Positions 42,826-51,788 of a stretch of DNA of 64,000 nt are shown here, in pieces. Source of the stretch: Algoriphagus sp. (GTDB lineage: Bacteria > Bacteroidota > Bacteroidia > Cytophagales > Cyclobacteriaceae); contig NZ_JAUXYL010000007.1 of NCBI RefSeq assembly GCF_030694375.1, forward strand, positions 62,001-126,000, in the 5' to 3' direction. The notes under the pieces were generated by a model. It did not search any database. It had not been told where the DNA came from and saw nothing but the letters and a program-made list of their open reading frames with translations. A program made the translations under genes and the position numbers. The stretch's first letter is position 1, and every line of letters begins with the position of its first letter.

Positions 42826-43263
42826 GAGTAAGACGTTTGATTTGAAAATAATTTATGAGAAAAATAAAGCGATAGCATCTACCTTTTTAATCCTAACACT
42901 TGGTCCAAAAGTCAATCCATAGTCCAATTAAAAAATAAACTGCTAATTGAGAAAATCATCCAAATCACGCAAAACAAAATTATCTACCAAACTAAGATAT
43001 AGAAACAGGGATAATCAAAATTTAATACGGTATAATCAGCCTGTCTCACCTTATATTCTGTCAAATGAAATTGAAGTTCTTTTCTTGTCAATTAAAATTT
43101 AAGGTTTCGAAAGCCAATTCAACCACAAGTGCAAAACGAGATTCCACACAGTGTGGAATAATCCACTCAACTAAGGAGAATTGTATTGGAGTAGTAGAAA
43201 GAATTTATTGAAAGTTTCTTTAAGGAGATTTCGTTAAGCTCTGTTGACTCCCAATTCACCAGC
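42826..43263. other. 438-bp non-coding stretch
   Basis: No gene was found on either strand. The DNA is AT-rich and includes the 19-bp palindrome at 43141. It serves as the promoter side of the 42289 gene and the downstream side of the 43264 gene. Confidence 0.6.
43141..43159. promoter_or_regulatory. Perfect palindrome ATTCCACAC-A-GTGTGGAAT
   Basis: It has 9-bp arms and one central base, and no T-run on either strand, so it is more like an operator than a terminator. It lies about 315 bp upstream of the 42825 start. Confidence 0.35.
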
Positions 43264-44289
43264 TCAAAAACTTCCCGAGTCCACATCCTTGATAAACTGA
43301 ATCAATCCCGGAAAAAAATGCTCCGGATCATCGTATTGACTTAAGTGACTGCCATTCGGGCAAAGCAGAAAGCGACCATTTTTCACTTCTTTGGACATCC
43401 ATTCCATGTGTTTGGGATCCATCGTATCATGGGTACCACCGATAACCAAAGTAGGAACGGTGATATTTTTCAATTGATCCTTCACATCCCAACCTTCAAG
43501 ACTTGCTCCCGGAGTGATGCCAAACTCGCTGTATCCCTGCATATAGACATATACATTCGGGTTCACCTGTCCCATCATTCGGTTGATTTCTTCCGGCCAT
43601 TCGTTTGGAGGCATCCGAAGTACATGCTGCGGGTAATGATGGGCTCCCAGTAATTCCATGTAGCGGGGATTTTCGAAGTCATTGTTCTTTTCGATTTCCA
43701 TCAGTTCGGCAAAAACAGCCGGAGGCATCTGCGGTCCGAGGACTTCCTTGGCATATTTCTCATAGTCATCCAAACTTGCCATCATATTGGAAATGATTAG
43801 TCCTTTTAGTTTGTCTTGGTGCTTAAAAGCATATTCCATCCCCAACATACCACCCCAAGATTGACCATAGAGGTAGAAGTTGTCCTTGTTCAGACCCAAG
43901 GCAATTCTCACCTGCTCGACTTCATCTACAAATCGCTCAATTGTCCACAAGGTAGAATCATCGGGTTGATCCGAGTTTGCCGAACCCAATTGGTCATACC
44001 AGATAAACTCAATGTCTTCCTGAGGTAAATGATCCTTGAAATTTGCGTATTGCTCGTGTGTCATCCCCGGTCCACCATGAAGCAGGAGGACTTTCATGGT
44101 CGGATTATCTCCCACTCTTTTGGTCCAAACTTTAAATTCTCCTTTGGGAGTTTGGATTGGAATCAGTTGAACTCCTTCTTCTAACGCCACCTCAGTTGAG
44201 TCAGACTGTATAGTTTCGGTTTGAGTGGATGATTGGCAGGAGAAAAGAGCAGTTGCTGCTGCGATAAATAAGTAATACATTTTGCTCAT
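43264..44289 (-). CDS. Proline iminopeptidase-like alpha/beta hydrolase, lipoprotein
   Basis: The 341-residue lipoprotein has lipobox ALFSC with Cys18. The S33 peptidase features are LLLHGGPGMTHEQ (71-75 oxyanion motif HGGPG), WYDQLGSANSD, the nucleophile elbow YGQSWGGMLG with Ser144, the acidic residue in VIGGTHDTMDP, and the catalytic His in PNGSHLSQYDDPE. Members release N-terminal residues from peptides. The lipoprotein anchor puts it in the periplasm or on the outer membrane. It is a single-gene unit. Confidence 0.92.
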   Translation of the reverse strand: MSKMYYLFIAAATALFSCQSSTQTETIQSDSTEVALEEGVQLIPIQTPKGEFKVWTKRVGDNPTMKVLLLHGGPGMTHEQYANFKDHLPQEDIEFIWYDQLGSANSDQPDDSTLWTIERFVDEVEQVRIALGLNKDNFYLYGQSWGGMLGMEYAFKHQDKLKGLIISNMMASLDDYEKYAKEVLGPQMPPAVFAELMEIEKNNDFENPRYMELLGAHHYPQHVLRMPPNEWPEEINRMMGQVNPNVYVYMQGYSEFGITPGASLEGWDVKDQLKNITVPTLVIGGTHDTMDPKHMEWMSKEVKNGRFLLCPNGSHLSQYDDPEHFFPGLIQFIKDVDSGSF

Positions 44290-44380
44290 GGTGTATAAGT
44301 TTTTTTGGATCAGGTTAAATTAAGGGAAAGAATTCAGGGATTCAAGCTTCTTCATTTGCGGATTTACTTTATAAAATAGA

Positions 44381-44410
44381 AAGGATCCAAACCTTTTGGT
44401 CTGGACCCTT
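44381..44410 (-). terminator. Hairpin after the 44437 lipoprotein gene
   Basis: AAGGATCCAAACC and GGTCTGGACCCTT pair around TTTT. As minus-strand RNA the two mismatches become G-U pairs, giving a 13-bp stem followed by a U-rich tail. Confidence 0.65.
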
Positions 44411-44436
44411 CATTATTTAAGATTAGATATTTTATT

Positions 44437-44787
44437 TTATCTTGGACTATATGCAAAACCAACACAAATATCCAAATCAACTTTTCCTCCAGATTCATTT
44501 TCAACTTCATAGAAAAATGTCGTACCGTATTGATCTCGATTTGAAATCAATGTATCCACCGAACCAGCAAGAAAGGTAAACTCATTGATTCGAATATCAT
44601 TCTCAACATCGCCGTTTAACTTAATCCAAACGGAGTAAATCCCATCATTTTCCGATAAACCACTTGCAATCGAATCTTGAAAGTAAACCTCTGAAATAGC
44701 TATCGATTTACATTTTTCATTAGTACTCCGAAGACAAGACGACAAAAACAATACTATGAGTACTAGTAAAACACTTAATTTTGACAT
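44437..44787 (-). CDS. Small lipoprotein, unknown; overlaps the phase-variable lipoprotein gene
   Basis: The 116-residue product has lipobox LFLSSC with Cys18. The mature part is about 98 residues, likely a beta-sandwich (ISEVYFQDSIASGLSENDGIYSVWIKLNG, YGTTFFYEVENESGGKVDLDICVGFAYS). No family was recognised. Its start overlaps the 3' end of the 44775 gene by 13 nt, so it would be translated together with it. That tight pairing suggests a partner or immunity role, which is an inference. Confidence 0.7.
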   Translation of the reverse strand: MSKLSVLLVLIVLFLSSCLRSTNEKCKSIAISEVYFQDSIASGLSENDGIYSVWIKLNGDVENDIRINEFTFLAGSVDTLISNRDQYGTTFFYEVENESGGKVDLDICVGFAYSPR

Positions 44788-46192
44788 GATGAAGAACTTA
44801 TAAGTGTAGAATTCAAAGTAACCCTACCACTCTCATGAAGATTACTTATTATTTTCAAATCCCCATTTAAAAGAGATGCCATTATTTGATTTGCAAGTTC
44901 AGTGTTATTCATGTTTATGTTATTCATTGCAACATCTCTACCAATCGAATTATTATGTAAATCCATATTATTTTCCAGATTTGGTTGTCCACTTACACAT
45001 TCATGAGCTGTGCCAAAAAGTGTTGCACTTAATACCCCATTTGATTTCGTCATCAAGGCATTCCAATAAGCATGTCTAAATGCATCAGAACAATCATTCC
45101 AACCATTACCCCCGAAAATTTGAAACACCATTTCTTCAGCTGTTTTACTATTCAAATATACACTTATTGCTTGTGAAGCATAAGTAATATCTGATAAGAT
45201 TAAATTTCTCTCACATTGATTTAGTCTTATTCCAAGTTGATTTTCGATATAGGAAATAATCTCTTCTGGATTGATTTCTTCCTCATCACAATCCACTGTA
45301 ACTCCTACTAGGTTACCTTCCGGAACTTCACATTCTTCAGTAGGTGGTGGTGTGGGATCTCCCCCTCCTCCACCACCTCCAGTATCACCCGGAGACGGAG
45401 GAGCAATTACTAGTTCACATTCATATCCTGTTATGTCGGTACCATCTTCTACTGGAGTAGTACACCCAAAACCTTCCCAACAGGTAGATTTATACCACGT
45501 TGTCACCAACTGATAGCATACAAGAGTACCACTAGATATTCTCGAATTTTTATTCTTTCCAATATTTTCTTTTTCCTTGATCCGGTGAGTTTTCACTCCA
45601 TCCTTTATTCGCCATCCGCTGATGAAATTACCATTCCATCTGTAAAATCGATACACTCCTGAGAAATCTGATGGAATTTTTTGGTAACCACCATCGATAA
45701 AATCTTTCATTTTGAATTTCTTATCCGGGCTGTCTGGATAAATATTCAAAAAATAAGGTAAATAACTTCCGTCAGGCTTTGGAAATAGGATCAAGGTTTG
45801 GAGTACTGATGCTTTTTCCAGCTTAGCAGTTTTCAAATGCTCTGGAATGGCAATTTCCTCATAATCAAACTGAACTTCGATGACCTTCTTTCCATCCGAC
45901 TGATGGTACACCTTGGATTTTGACCAGTCGGGCTTTCCTTTTCCGTTCTTTACCTTTCTTGCATTTTCTTGCCCTTGACTTTGATTCTCGAAAGCATCAT
46001 ACCAAGATTTTGCTGCCACTATATCTGAGTTTTCCAACTCAGAAACTTGCTCAATTTCCTCCTCGATACAGGAAGACGCTAGCAGTCCAATAAAGACTGC
46101 AATTAAAATTCCAACTAACCTAAATTTTGGTTTGGTTTGGTTTGGTTTGGTTTGGTTTGGTTTGGTTTGGTTTGGTTTGGTTTATATATCAT
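44775..46192 (-). CDS. Phase-variable lipoprotein with a C-terminal DUF6973-like domain (out of frame as sequenced)
   Basis: The long open frame from 46181 down to 44775 has no ATG in front of its signal peptide. It encodes a leader reading FRLVGILIAVFIGLLASSC, a perfect lipobox. A short N-terminal domain follows, then a Gly-rich linker (PGDTGGGGGGGDP), and a C-terminal domain with WNDCSDAFRHAYWNALMT, GTAHECVSG and MDLHNNSIGRDV. This resembles DUF6973, a domain of unknown function. The only good ATG, at 46192, is in another frame and reads into a TAG at 46115-46117 because of 11 CCAAA units. Deleting one unit or adding two gives a continuous lipoprotein. Only the TTG at 46037, inside the mature region, gives an uninterrupted start as sequenced. 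Confidence 0.8.
46126..46180. repeat. Pentanucleotide repeat (TTTGG)11 within the 5' coding region
   Basis: Eleven perfect TTTGG units (CCAAA on the coding strand) lie 10 bp downstream of the ATG at 46192. Translated, each 15 bp gives the pentapeptide PNQTK. A repeat of 5 bp inside a coding region is a classic slipped-strand switch. Confidence 0.97.
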
Positions 46193-46320
46193 AATATTAA
46201 AAGTTTAACGCTCCTAAAGAATTATTTAATTTCTTATTATCCAAGAAAAAATTGAAAGAATATTTAGATAAAAAACTAACTGCATATTTTTAGTTTCAAG
46301 TGGAATGAAATCAGGTATAA

Positions 46321-46353
46321 AAAAAATCCAAGCCTTTCGACTTGGACTTTTTA
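46321..46353 (-). terminator. Terminator of the 46380 operon
   Basis: AATCCAAG and CTTGGACTT pair around CCTTTCGA, and on the minus strand a run of eight T follows. Confidence 0.75.
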
Positions 46354-46379
46354 GACTTCAGACTTTATACTTATGATTT

Positions 46380-47546
46380 TTAAACTTTCTCCACCCACTC
46401 CACTCCCGTGTCTTTCCAAGATCTGGAATTGGCAGATTCGATGACGGCTTCGCAGACTTTCTGAGTTTCAAAGGCATCCCGGAAAGTCGGATGGCAGGGT
46501 TCGCCCGTCTGCAAACTCAGGAAGAAATCGGACACTTGGTGGATAAAGGAATGCTCGTATCCGATGGAGGTGCCGGGAATCCACCATCTGTTCATGTAAG
46601 GATGATCCCCGTCTGTCACGTGGATGGATCTCCATCCCCGTACTTTCCCCTCATCGCCATGGTCAAAATATTCCAAACGGGTCAAATCATGCAAATCCCA
46701 TCGGATCGAAGCATGCTCCCCATTGATCTCAAACGTATATAGTGCCTTGTGTCCACGGGCATAGCGAGTCGCCTCAAACAGTCCCAAGGAACCATTGGAA
46801 AAGTGGCAATGGAAAATACAGGCATCGTCTATTCCCACTTTTTTCTTTTCTCCGGAACCCACATGAACGCGCTCCTTGACAAAGGTCTCCGTCACCGCTG
46901 AGACATCGGTAATGCCTCCATTCAACCACATCGCCGTATCGATGCAATGCGCCAAGAGGTCTCCTGTCACGCCGGAACCTGCGGCATCCACATCCAATCT
47001 CCAGAGCCCGTCACCACCTTGAGGTAATTCGGGATTGATCGTCCAGTCCTGCAGGAAATTGGCTCGGTAATGAAAAATCTTACCGAGTTTCCCTGAGGCA
47101 ACGATATTTTTGGCCAGAGTCACAGCGGGAACACGACGGTAATTGTACCACACCGTATTTTTCACTCCGGAGGCTTCCACTGCTTTGACCATTTCTTCAG
47201 CCTCAGCCACTGTTCTCGCCAAGGGCTTTTCGCAAAGGATCATCTTTCCAGCTTTCGCTGCTGCAATTGCGATTTCTGCATGGGAATCATTTGGAGTACA
47301 GATGTCCACCGCGTCGATATCGTCACGCTCAATTACTTTTCTCCAGTCCGTTTCGATGGATTTATAGCCCCACTGATCCGCAAATGCCTGTGCACGTTCT
47401 GCTTTTCTGGAACAGCAAGCCTGAAGTACAGGGACGTATTCGTATTCGGGAAAAAAGTCAGCTAAACGCTTGTAACCATTGGTATGTATTCGGCCCATCA
47501 GCCCCGTGCCGATCAATCCGATTCTTATTTGTTTTTTATTTGACAT
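46380..47546 (-). CDS. Gfo/Idh/MocA family oxidoreductase
   Basis: The 388-residue protein has an N-terminal NAD(P)-binding domain ([19 protein letters not shown]), the [15 protein letters not shown] motif with the conserved Lys, and the C-terminal alpha/beta domain with [12 protein letters not shown]. The family oxidises or reduces sugars and cyclitols. Members are used in 3-keto-sugar routes, inositol catabolism and others. It ends a minus-strand cluster with the TIM-barrel and cupin genes. Confidence 0.93.
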   Translation of the reverse strand: MSNKKQIRIGLIGTGLMGRIHTNGYKRLADFFPEYEYVPVLQACCSRKAERAQAFADQWGYKSIETDWRKVIERDDIDAVDICTPNDSHAEIAIAAAKAGKMILCEKPLARTVAEAEEMVKAVEASGVKNTVWYNYRRVPAVTLAKNIVASGKLGKIFHYRANFLQDWTINPELPQGGDGLWRLDVDAAGSGVTGDLLAHCIDTAMWLNGGITDVSAVTETFVKERVHVGSGEKKKVGIDDACIFHCHFSNGSLGLFEATRYARGHKALYTFEINGEHASIRWDLHDLTRLEYFDHGDEGKVRGWRSIHVTDGDHPYMNRWWIPGTSIGYEHSFIHQVSDFFLSLQTGEPCHPTFRDAFETQKVCEAVIESANSRSWKDTGVEWVEKV

Positions 47547-47692
47547 GATTGGAAAATTTTAAGATTGGAATATTGGAAAATTGAGTTGGAAAGTGGTAAA
47601 GTTGGAAGGTTGCAAAGTTATAGTTCCTCAAACGTCAACTTTCAAAACTAACATCAACATTAGCTTGAAGCCCGTATTTCGTACTTCATAAA

Positions 47693-48715
47693 TCACCCTT
47701 TCCAACCGTGTGCGTCTCGCACCTTCACCATCGCAGCCAGGATATCATTCCAGGTTTGCTGATTTTCCATCACTGCATTTGGGAACATGCATCCATCCCA
47801 GCAGATATGCTGGAAAGCTTTGGTCAACTGTCCATTTTCATCTCTTAGCCAATAGCCTGCATCATGAGCAATATCCAACAGACCGTTTGGATCGGTAGCT
47901 TGACAGTGACGTCCGGTTTTGTCATGCGAACCCGAACCGAAAACTGACCCATCGTTTTGAGCGACGTGGAAGTCGATGGTCCAAGGACGCAGCGCATCAG
48001 TTACTGTTTTCAATGCAGCCTTAATCGTTTCACGATCCTTGAGGTCTGCATCGGCAGGCAAGATTCTGTTTTCAGGAGCATTATAGCCCATCGTGTAGAG
48101 AAATGTGTGGGACATGTCTGCCTGGAAACCCATGTTTGGACGATCTACCATTTCGAGCAACGCCACCATATGTTTCCAGCTGTGCATGGCTCCCCAGCAG
48201 ATTTCGCCTTCGGCTGCTAATTTTTCTCCAAAACCTGCAGCAACATCACAGGCTTCACGGAAAGTCTCAGCAATCTGCTTGGTGTTTCCCACAGGATCTT
48301 TTGCCCAATCCGTAACTCCAGCTGCAGAATCAATCCGCACCACTCCATAATGCCTCACCCCAAGATCTTTCAGCTTTTGGCCAAACTCACAGGATTTCCG
48401 GACCATTTCCACAAATGTTTTGCGCTGATCGGCGGTGCCCATGGCTGAACCTGCCCAGATTGGAGCGACGAGCGAACCAACATTCAGTCCGTATTTGGAA
48501 ACTTTGTCTGCCAGCTTTTTAGCTTCATCAGGATTGTTGAGATCAAAATGCGGTTCGAGCAAGCCCACATCGATTCCATCAAATTTCACTCCCTTGACTT
48601 CTGCTGCGGCTGTCATGGACAGAAGTGTATCAAAAGGAATGACAGGTTCGGAGTCCGGGCCTTTGCCCACGAGTCCCGGCCAAGTGGCGTTGTGGAGTTT
48701 AGGGAAATTGTTCAT
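47693..48715 (-). CDS. Sugar phosphate isomerase/epimerase, TIM barrel
   Basis: The 340-residue protein is of the AP-endonuclease-2/xylose isomerase-like TIM-barrel class: [22 protein letters not shown] begins the barrel, [25 protein letters not shown] gives a metal-ligand Glu and His, [16 protein letters not shown] the next acidic/His site, and [16 protein letters not shown] a further His. Members isomerise or epimerise sugars, keto-sugars or inosose. It sits between the Gfo/Idh and cupin genes. The exact substrate is open. Confidence 0.88.
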   Translation of the reverse strand: MNNFPKLHNATWPGLVGKGPDSEPVIPFDTLLSMTAAAEVKGVKFDGIDVGLLEPHFDLNNPDEAKKLADKVSKYGLNVGSLVAPIWAGSAMGTADQRKTFVEMVRKSCEFGQKLKDLGVRHYGVVRIDSAAGVTDWAKDPVGNTKQIAETFREACDVAAGFGEKLAAEGEICWGAMHSWKHMVALLEMVDRPNMGFQADMSHTFLYTMGYNAPENRILPADADLKDRETIKAALKTVTDALRPWTIDFHVAQNDGSVFGSGSHDKTGRHCQATDPNGLLDIAHDAGYWLRDENGQLTKAFQHICWDGCMFPNAVMENQQTWNDILAAMVKVRDAHGWKG

Positions 48716-48936
48716 GGTTATGTTTGGATTATTGTTATTTAGTTATTGGTTATTGGTTATTGGTTAAAAGACCGATGTCCGATGTCGGATGACCGATGGA
48801 ACGGGAGGGAAGACCGGAGAAATTTTAGACTGATTCATTACGTTCCCAATTTTCAGCTTTCTGACTTCATCTTTTATACTTCCAATCTTGTGTCTTTTGC
48901 CTAGCTTCTTGTGTCTAATGTCTTATATCTTATATC
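48716..48936. repeat. Low-complexity word repeats upstream of the TIM-barrel gene
   Basis: TTATTGGTTATTGG repeats three times, then CCGATGTCCGATGTCGGATGA, and later CTAATGTCTTATATCTTATATC. Such word-like repeats are familiar between genes in Bacteroidota. No gene or clean palindrome is present. Confidence 0.6.
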
Positions 48937-50148
48937 TCACTTCACAACCACCAAATCAGGATTTCTTGGCCCGAAGTGCTTCAGCATCACGATAGGGTCT
49001 GTTTTGGAGTGATTGGTAATCTTCACTCCGGCCTGCGCAGCTTTCTCTGTTACAAAATACTCATCATGAGTCAATTGACCAAAGCGGATCAAGGCTGGAG
49101 TTTCAATATCCCAAACGCCCATTTTTCCATAGCCCTGCATCATGATAAATCCATAAGCTGCTGCATCTTTGATTACAACAGTCTGTCCAGGAAGGACAGT
49201 CAGCTCTTTGGCACTGTAATCATGTGATCGGTAGCAAATCCAGTTTTCCTGATATCCGGCTGCCCGCATTTCGCTTAGATGGTGAACAGGCCTTGGCTCC
49301 ATGTAGTGATTGTCCATCAAGTTAGGATTCACATTGAGATCCCAGTCAATCATTTCCACCAGCAATTCATAGTCTCCCCATCGGTCTTTTGGAATCGCAT
49401 TCCAAAGCAATTCCTCCGGAATAATTGCCTCATTCACCAAGGACTGATACATGGCGAAAATGTCAGAGGCTTTCTGTGGCTCGTAGGTACACAAGCTGCC
49501 CGGAGCATGGAGCATTCCCGGAGGCACATCCCAACCTGTACCCGGCTGAAGACGGAAAGCCTGAGAATAATTCGTGATCTTGTTGTCGCCTTTTTTGAAA
49601 TCTTTCAAGCACTGCAGAATCGTCTCTTTGCTCGTTCCCGGCGCAATTCCGAAGAAAGTATAGGGAAAATCTCCACCATGATTATTCACCTGAGGAGGGA
49701 AATAATAGGCTTCAGGTTTTCCGTTTTGATTGGTCAGCTTTCCAAATTCATCCGAGGGGTGAATGTGATGGGGAAGCGGTCCCATATTGTCAAAAAACTT
49801 GGAATACATCGGCCAGGATTTATACTGACCCCAAAGTCTGGAACCAACGATCTGCGCACCCAATTCATCAATGGCATCTTTCAGGAGAAAAAGCTCCGTC
49901 TTACCTCCTTCTTCAAAAGCAATATGGCTCAAACCCTCATTTTTGGAAGTCAGTGGTCCGTTTTCGGCGGGTGTGGTCGAAGCAAACCAACGTTCATCAA
50001 TCCCTCCGCGCATTCCTCCAAAGGAATAATAATCGTCGGGATGAAGTTTGATTCTTCGACCGGGTACGCAAAAGGACCGCGGCACCCAAGTTGGGGTTAA
50101 TCTCAGTATTCCTTCGCCTTGTTCAAGGGCTTTTTTTGCTAGGCTCAT
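48937..50148 (-). CDS. Cupin / mannose-6-phosphate-isomerase-like protein
   Basis: The 403-residue protein shows a cupin metal site in LPHHIHPSDEFGK (two His and an acidic residue) and the matching GWDVPPGMLHAPGSL. Length and layout resemble class I mannose-6-phosphate isomerases, but the match is loose and the sugar could be different. It is preceded by a 290-bp low-complexity region and stands on the same strand as the DUF4432 and TIM-barrel genes, with which it shares carbohydrate context. Confidence 0.78.
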   Translation of the reverse strand: MSLAKKALEQGEGILRLTPTWVPRSFCVPGRRIKLHPDDYYSFGGMRGGIDERWFASTTPAENGPLTSKNEGLSHIAFEEGGKTELFLLKDAIDELGAQIVGSRLWGQYKSWPMYSKFFDNMGPLPHHIHPSDEFGKLTNQNGKPEAYYFPPQVNNHGGDFPYTFFGIAPGTSKETILQCLKDFKKGDNKITNYSQAFRLQPGTGWDVPPGMLHAPGSLCTYEPQKASDIFAMYQSLVNEAIIPEELLWNAIPKDRWGDYELLVEMIDWDLNVNPNLMDNHYMEPRPVHHLSEMRAAGYQENWICYRSHDYSAKELTVLPGQTVVIKDAAAYGFIMMQGYGKMGVWDIETPALIRFGQLTHDEYFVTEKAAQAGVKITNHSKTDPIVMLKHFGPRNPDLVVVK

Positions 50149-50438
50149 TTTATTGGTTATTAGGTTATTGAGTTATTGACTGTTCATTATTCGAAATTCA
50201 ATATTCGATATTTTGAAGCTTGAGAATAGTTATTGGTTGTTGAGGATTAGGATTGGAAAATTGAAAGATTTCAAAATTGAAAAATTAGTTTTCCCGGTCC
50301 TTTACTTTTTTAAATTCAATTTTTATCCGAAATAAATTCTGATTAAATGGCTTATTGTTCAAGGTTGACGTGGTAATTCATAAATGGTATTTTTTTTAAG
50401 TCTGTAATCGTTAATGCCCAAATTTCAAATTTCAAATC
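50149..50438. repeat. Low-complexity intergenic tract
   Basis: Words such as GTTATTGAGTTATTG, ATTCAATATTCGATATT, GGAAAATTGAAAGATTTC and AAATTTCAAATTTCAAATCTC recur through these 290 bp. No gene is present. Confidence 0.6.
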
Positions 50439-51497
50439 TCAAACCTTAAATCCTCTCGCTTTTTCTCCGGTCAGCACCTCCAACTCCAAGTCATACGTTT
50501 TGCTAGCTCCGGGATCAAGTAAAATCAAAGTTCCATTCTCTCTTGCTGCAGCTTGGCCGATTGGTGGATGTGTCGCAGGTTCCAATGCTGTTACATACTC
50601 ATTTTTGCCCCAATGCTGCCAGTTGATCAGCCAAGGCATTTGGGTTTTTGAAAAGGAAATTTTAAGGGCCAATTCCAAGTTGTCATTCGCATAGCCACAA
50701 ATGACTTGATTTTCATCATCTGCGGTTGGATTGATAAATGCTACATCTTCTCCGAATCCTGTATGAGCATCCATTGGTGGAGCGCATTGGGTAAATTCAT
50801 ATCTCCGGTTGAAATCAGTATTATTTATGTCTGTGGCTTTATGTTTTTTTTCTCCCTGCCAAACGATCCGCGTGCCATCATCGATTAATGGCCAACCGCA
50901 ATTGATGTGATAAAGCAACATGTGGGGTGCCGGAGCATTTCCACGGTTGGTCACCTGATCTTTAATACGAATTTTGGCCGAACCGACCTTTCCTGAAATC
51001 GTGCGAAGCATTTCCAAACTCGGACCAAACGTGGTCGTTTCCCTGACTTTGGCCACAATCTCAAAGCTCAAATCTTCTGAGAAAATGTCCGGTTGCTTGA
51101 TGGAGACGAGCTCGGCCGGAGAATTCGAATAGTTGCCATGAAGTCCTCTGCTACCACTTTCATCGGTATTTGGCGGACCTGCATTGGAAAGCCCGCAAGT
51201 AGTCAACAAGCCTCCTCCAAAGGTGCGAAGCCAGTCAATTCCCTGATTGGAAAAGGGCTGTGGAGCAGTCAGCCCGGCATGGGAAATCCAAGCAAGACTA
51301 TATTCATTGAAAAAGGCATCCAGAATATCCATTCCTCGATCCAGCACCAGTTTGTACCGAAGCCCGGTGCCGGTATTTATCCAGGCGATTCGTACTCCAC
51401 GACCGGCTCCGTTGTCGACGACCGAGGTTTCGATGCCGCCGATTTGGTGAGAATTGGAGAGTTTATCTTTCCAGTTACTGGGATTTCCGAGGTTCAT
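50439..51497 (-). CDS. DUF4432 family aldose-1-epimerase-like protein
   Basis: The 352-residue protein belongs to the galactose mutarotase-like superfamily. Characteristic features are the N-terminal IETSVVDNGAGRGVRIAWINTGTGLRYKLVLDRGMDILDAFFN, LLYHINCGWPLID with the catalytic-type His, and the terminal LEPATHPPIGQAAARENGTL. DUF4432 proteins bind hexose- or keto-sugar-like ligands. It is the first gene of the minus-strand cluster down to 46380; large gaps between genes mean cotranscription is not certain. Confidence 0.88.
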   Translation of the reverse strand: MNLGNPSNWKDKLSNSHQIGGIETSVVDNGAGRGVRIAWINTGTGLRYKLVLDRGMDILDAFFNEYSLAWISHAGLTAPQPFSNQGIDWLRTFGGGLLTTCGLSNAGPPNTDESGSRGLHGNYSNSPAELVSIKQPDIFSEDLSFEIVAKVRETTTFGPSLEMLRTISGKVGSAKIRIKDQVTNRGNAPAPHMLLYHINCGWPLIDDGTRIVWQGEKKHKATDINNTDFNRRYEFTQCAPPMDAHTGFGEDVAFINPTADDENQVICGYANDNLELALKISFSKTQMPWLINWQHWGKNEYVTALEPATHPPIGQAAARENGTLILLDPGASKTYDLELEVLTGEKARGFKV

Positions 51498-51739
51498 TTT
51501 GGGTTTGATGGACTAGAATTAAACCTATAAAAAAGGCTTCCCGAGACTATCCTGCTGTATGTGGGTAGCCCGGAAAAGTATAGCATTAAGATAGGTAAAA
51601 TGGGAAAGCGAATTTTGCCGTCAGTCAAAAAATGAACTGAATTAGTACTAAAAATCCATCAAAGCTTCGAGGGTCTTTCGGTATTATCTTTCTCATAAGC
51701 TCCAATCCATCAGACCTGCAAAGGAAAAGGATTTAAAAA

Positions 51740-51761
51740 AAAAGCCCCAATTGGGGCTTTT
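51740..51761. terminator. Terminator after the subtilase gene
   Basis: AAAAGCCCCAA-TTGGGGCTTTT is a perfect 22-bp palindrome flanked by A and T runs. It lies 28 bp from the subtilase stop. Confidence 0.9.
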
Positions 51762-51788
51762 AACTACTTTTTATTGGATAAGAATTAA

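Noticed and set aside
44775..46037. Start of the DUF6973-like gene at a TTG at 46037
   Set aside because: That start would drop an in-frame signal peptide with lipobox ASSC directly upstream and begin inside the mature protein. The upstream tract explains the missing ATG better.
46126..46180. TTTGG array as a CRISPR or simple intergenic microsatellite
   Set aside because: Units are 5 bp with no spacers, so it is not CRISPR. Being bounded by an ATG on one side and a lipoprotein signal frame on the other argues for a coding-region switch rather than a neutral microsatellite.
51546..51560. Copy of the susC operator before the DUF4432 gene
   Set aside because: Only the first half-site TATCCTG fits; the second half matches at half the positions. 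Mentioned as a weak hint, not called as a site.
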